Under the pieces are notes generated by a model. That model was given only the letters and a program-made list of their open reading frames with translations, was not told where the DNA came from and made no database searches. A stretch of DNA of 20,822 bases from Syntrophomonas sp964422685 (lineage in GTDB: Bacteria > Bacillota > Syntrophomonadia > Syntrophomonadales > Syntrophomonadaceae): the NCBI GenBank assembly GCA_964422685.1, contig CAYRCG010000017.1, forward strand, positions 1 through 20,822, in the 5' to 3' direction. The first letter of the stretch is position 1; each line of letters starts with the position of its first letter. Positions 20,796 to 20,822 of this stretch are shown here, one piece after another. The position numbers and the translations under genes are program-made.

Positions 20796-20822
20796 GTCAT
20801 TGCGAGGAGCGCAGCGACGTGG
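20796..20822. repeat. Dispersed repeat element copy 4, cut by the window edge
   Basis: GTCATTGCGAGGAGCGCAGC followed by GACGTGG at the last base: the same left half as copies 1-3, only about ten bases after copy 3. Two copies in tandem orientation. Confidence 0.8.

Overview
The window reads as a moderate-GC Firmicutes chromosome, most like an anaerobic Clostridia of the Syntrophomonas/Peptococcaceae kind. The grounds are strong Shine-Dalgarno sequences with frequent GTG and TTG starts, a BirA-controlled BioMNY biotin transporter, a CsoR-CopZ-CopA copper operon, and the abundant TCATTGCGAGGAGCG dispersed repeat. The taxonomic placement is inference from gene content, not from a search.

Layout. 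At 1-348 there is only the degraded tail of a Fis/NtrC-type regulator on the minus strand. At 349-3688 lies a biotin block: birA, then a BirA operator sitting on the -35 box of a bioY promoter, then bioY, the ECF ATPase and the ECF transmembrane protein. Convergent to it (3709-5250, minus) is a FAD oxidoreductase with a C-terminal Rieske domain. At 5509-8943 (minus) is the copper operon csoR-copZ-copA, with a symmetric CsoR-type operator in the spacer of its promoter.

The 8692-10029 stretch has no protein gene but is full of structure: two copies of the dispersed repeat (one in the csoR 5' leader), 7-base tandem repeats, a 219-base structured RNA that I read as a HEARO/omegaRNA without a nuclease gene, a long inverted repeat, and a riboswitch-like leader ending in an intrinsic terminator with a sequence-matched antiterminator.

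That leader precedes the most unusual locus (10030-17759): a FecCD-type ABC importer (permease, ATPase, lipoprotein binding protein), a radical SAM protein fused at its C-terminus to a lobe of the same kind of binding protein, and two related class I SAM methyltransferases. Interleaved are wrecks of two more binding-protein genes and a frameshifted, truncated ABC-type ATPase. If the leader is a Moco/Tuco riboswitch, as its GCCTCCC core suggests, the importer would be a molybdate/tungstate or Mo/W-chelate system of the MolBCA kind. The radical SAM fusion and methyltransferases would then act on the same ligand or on a carrier of it. That assignment is a hypothesis.

The window ends with a secreted DUF2680-like protein, an OmpR-type response regulator and its histidine kinase (17774-20527), followed by more dispersed repeat copies that run off the edge.
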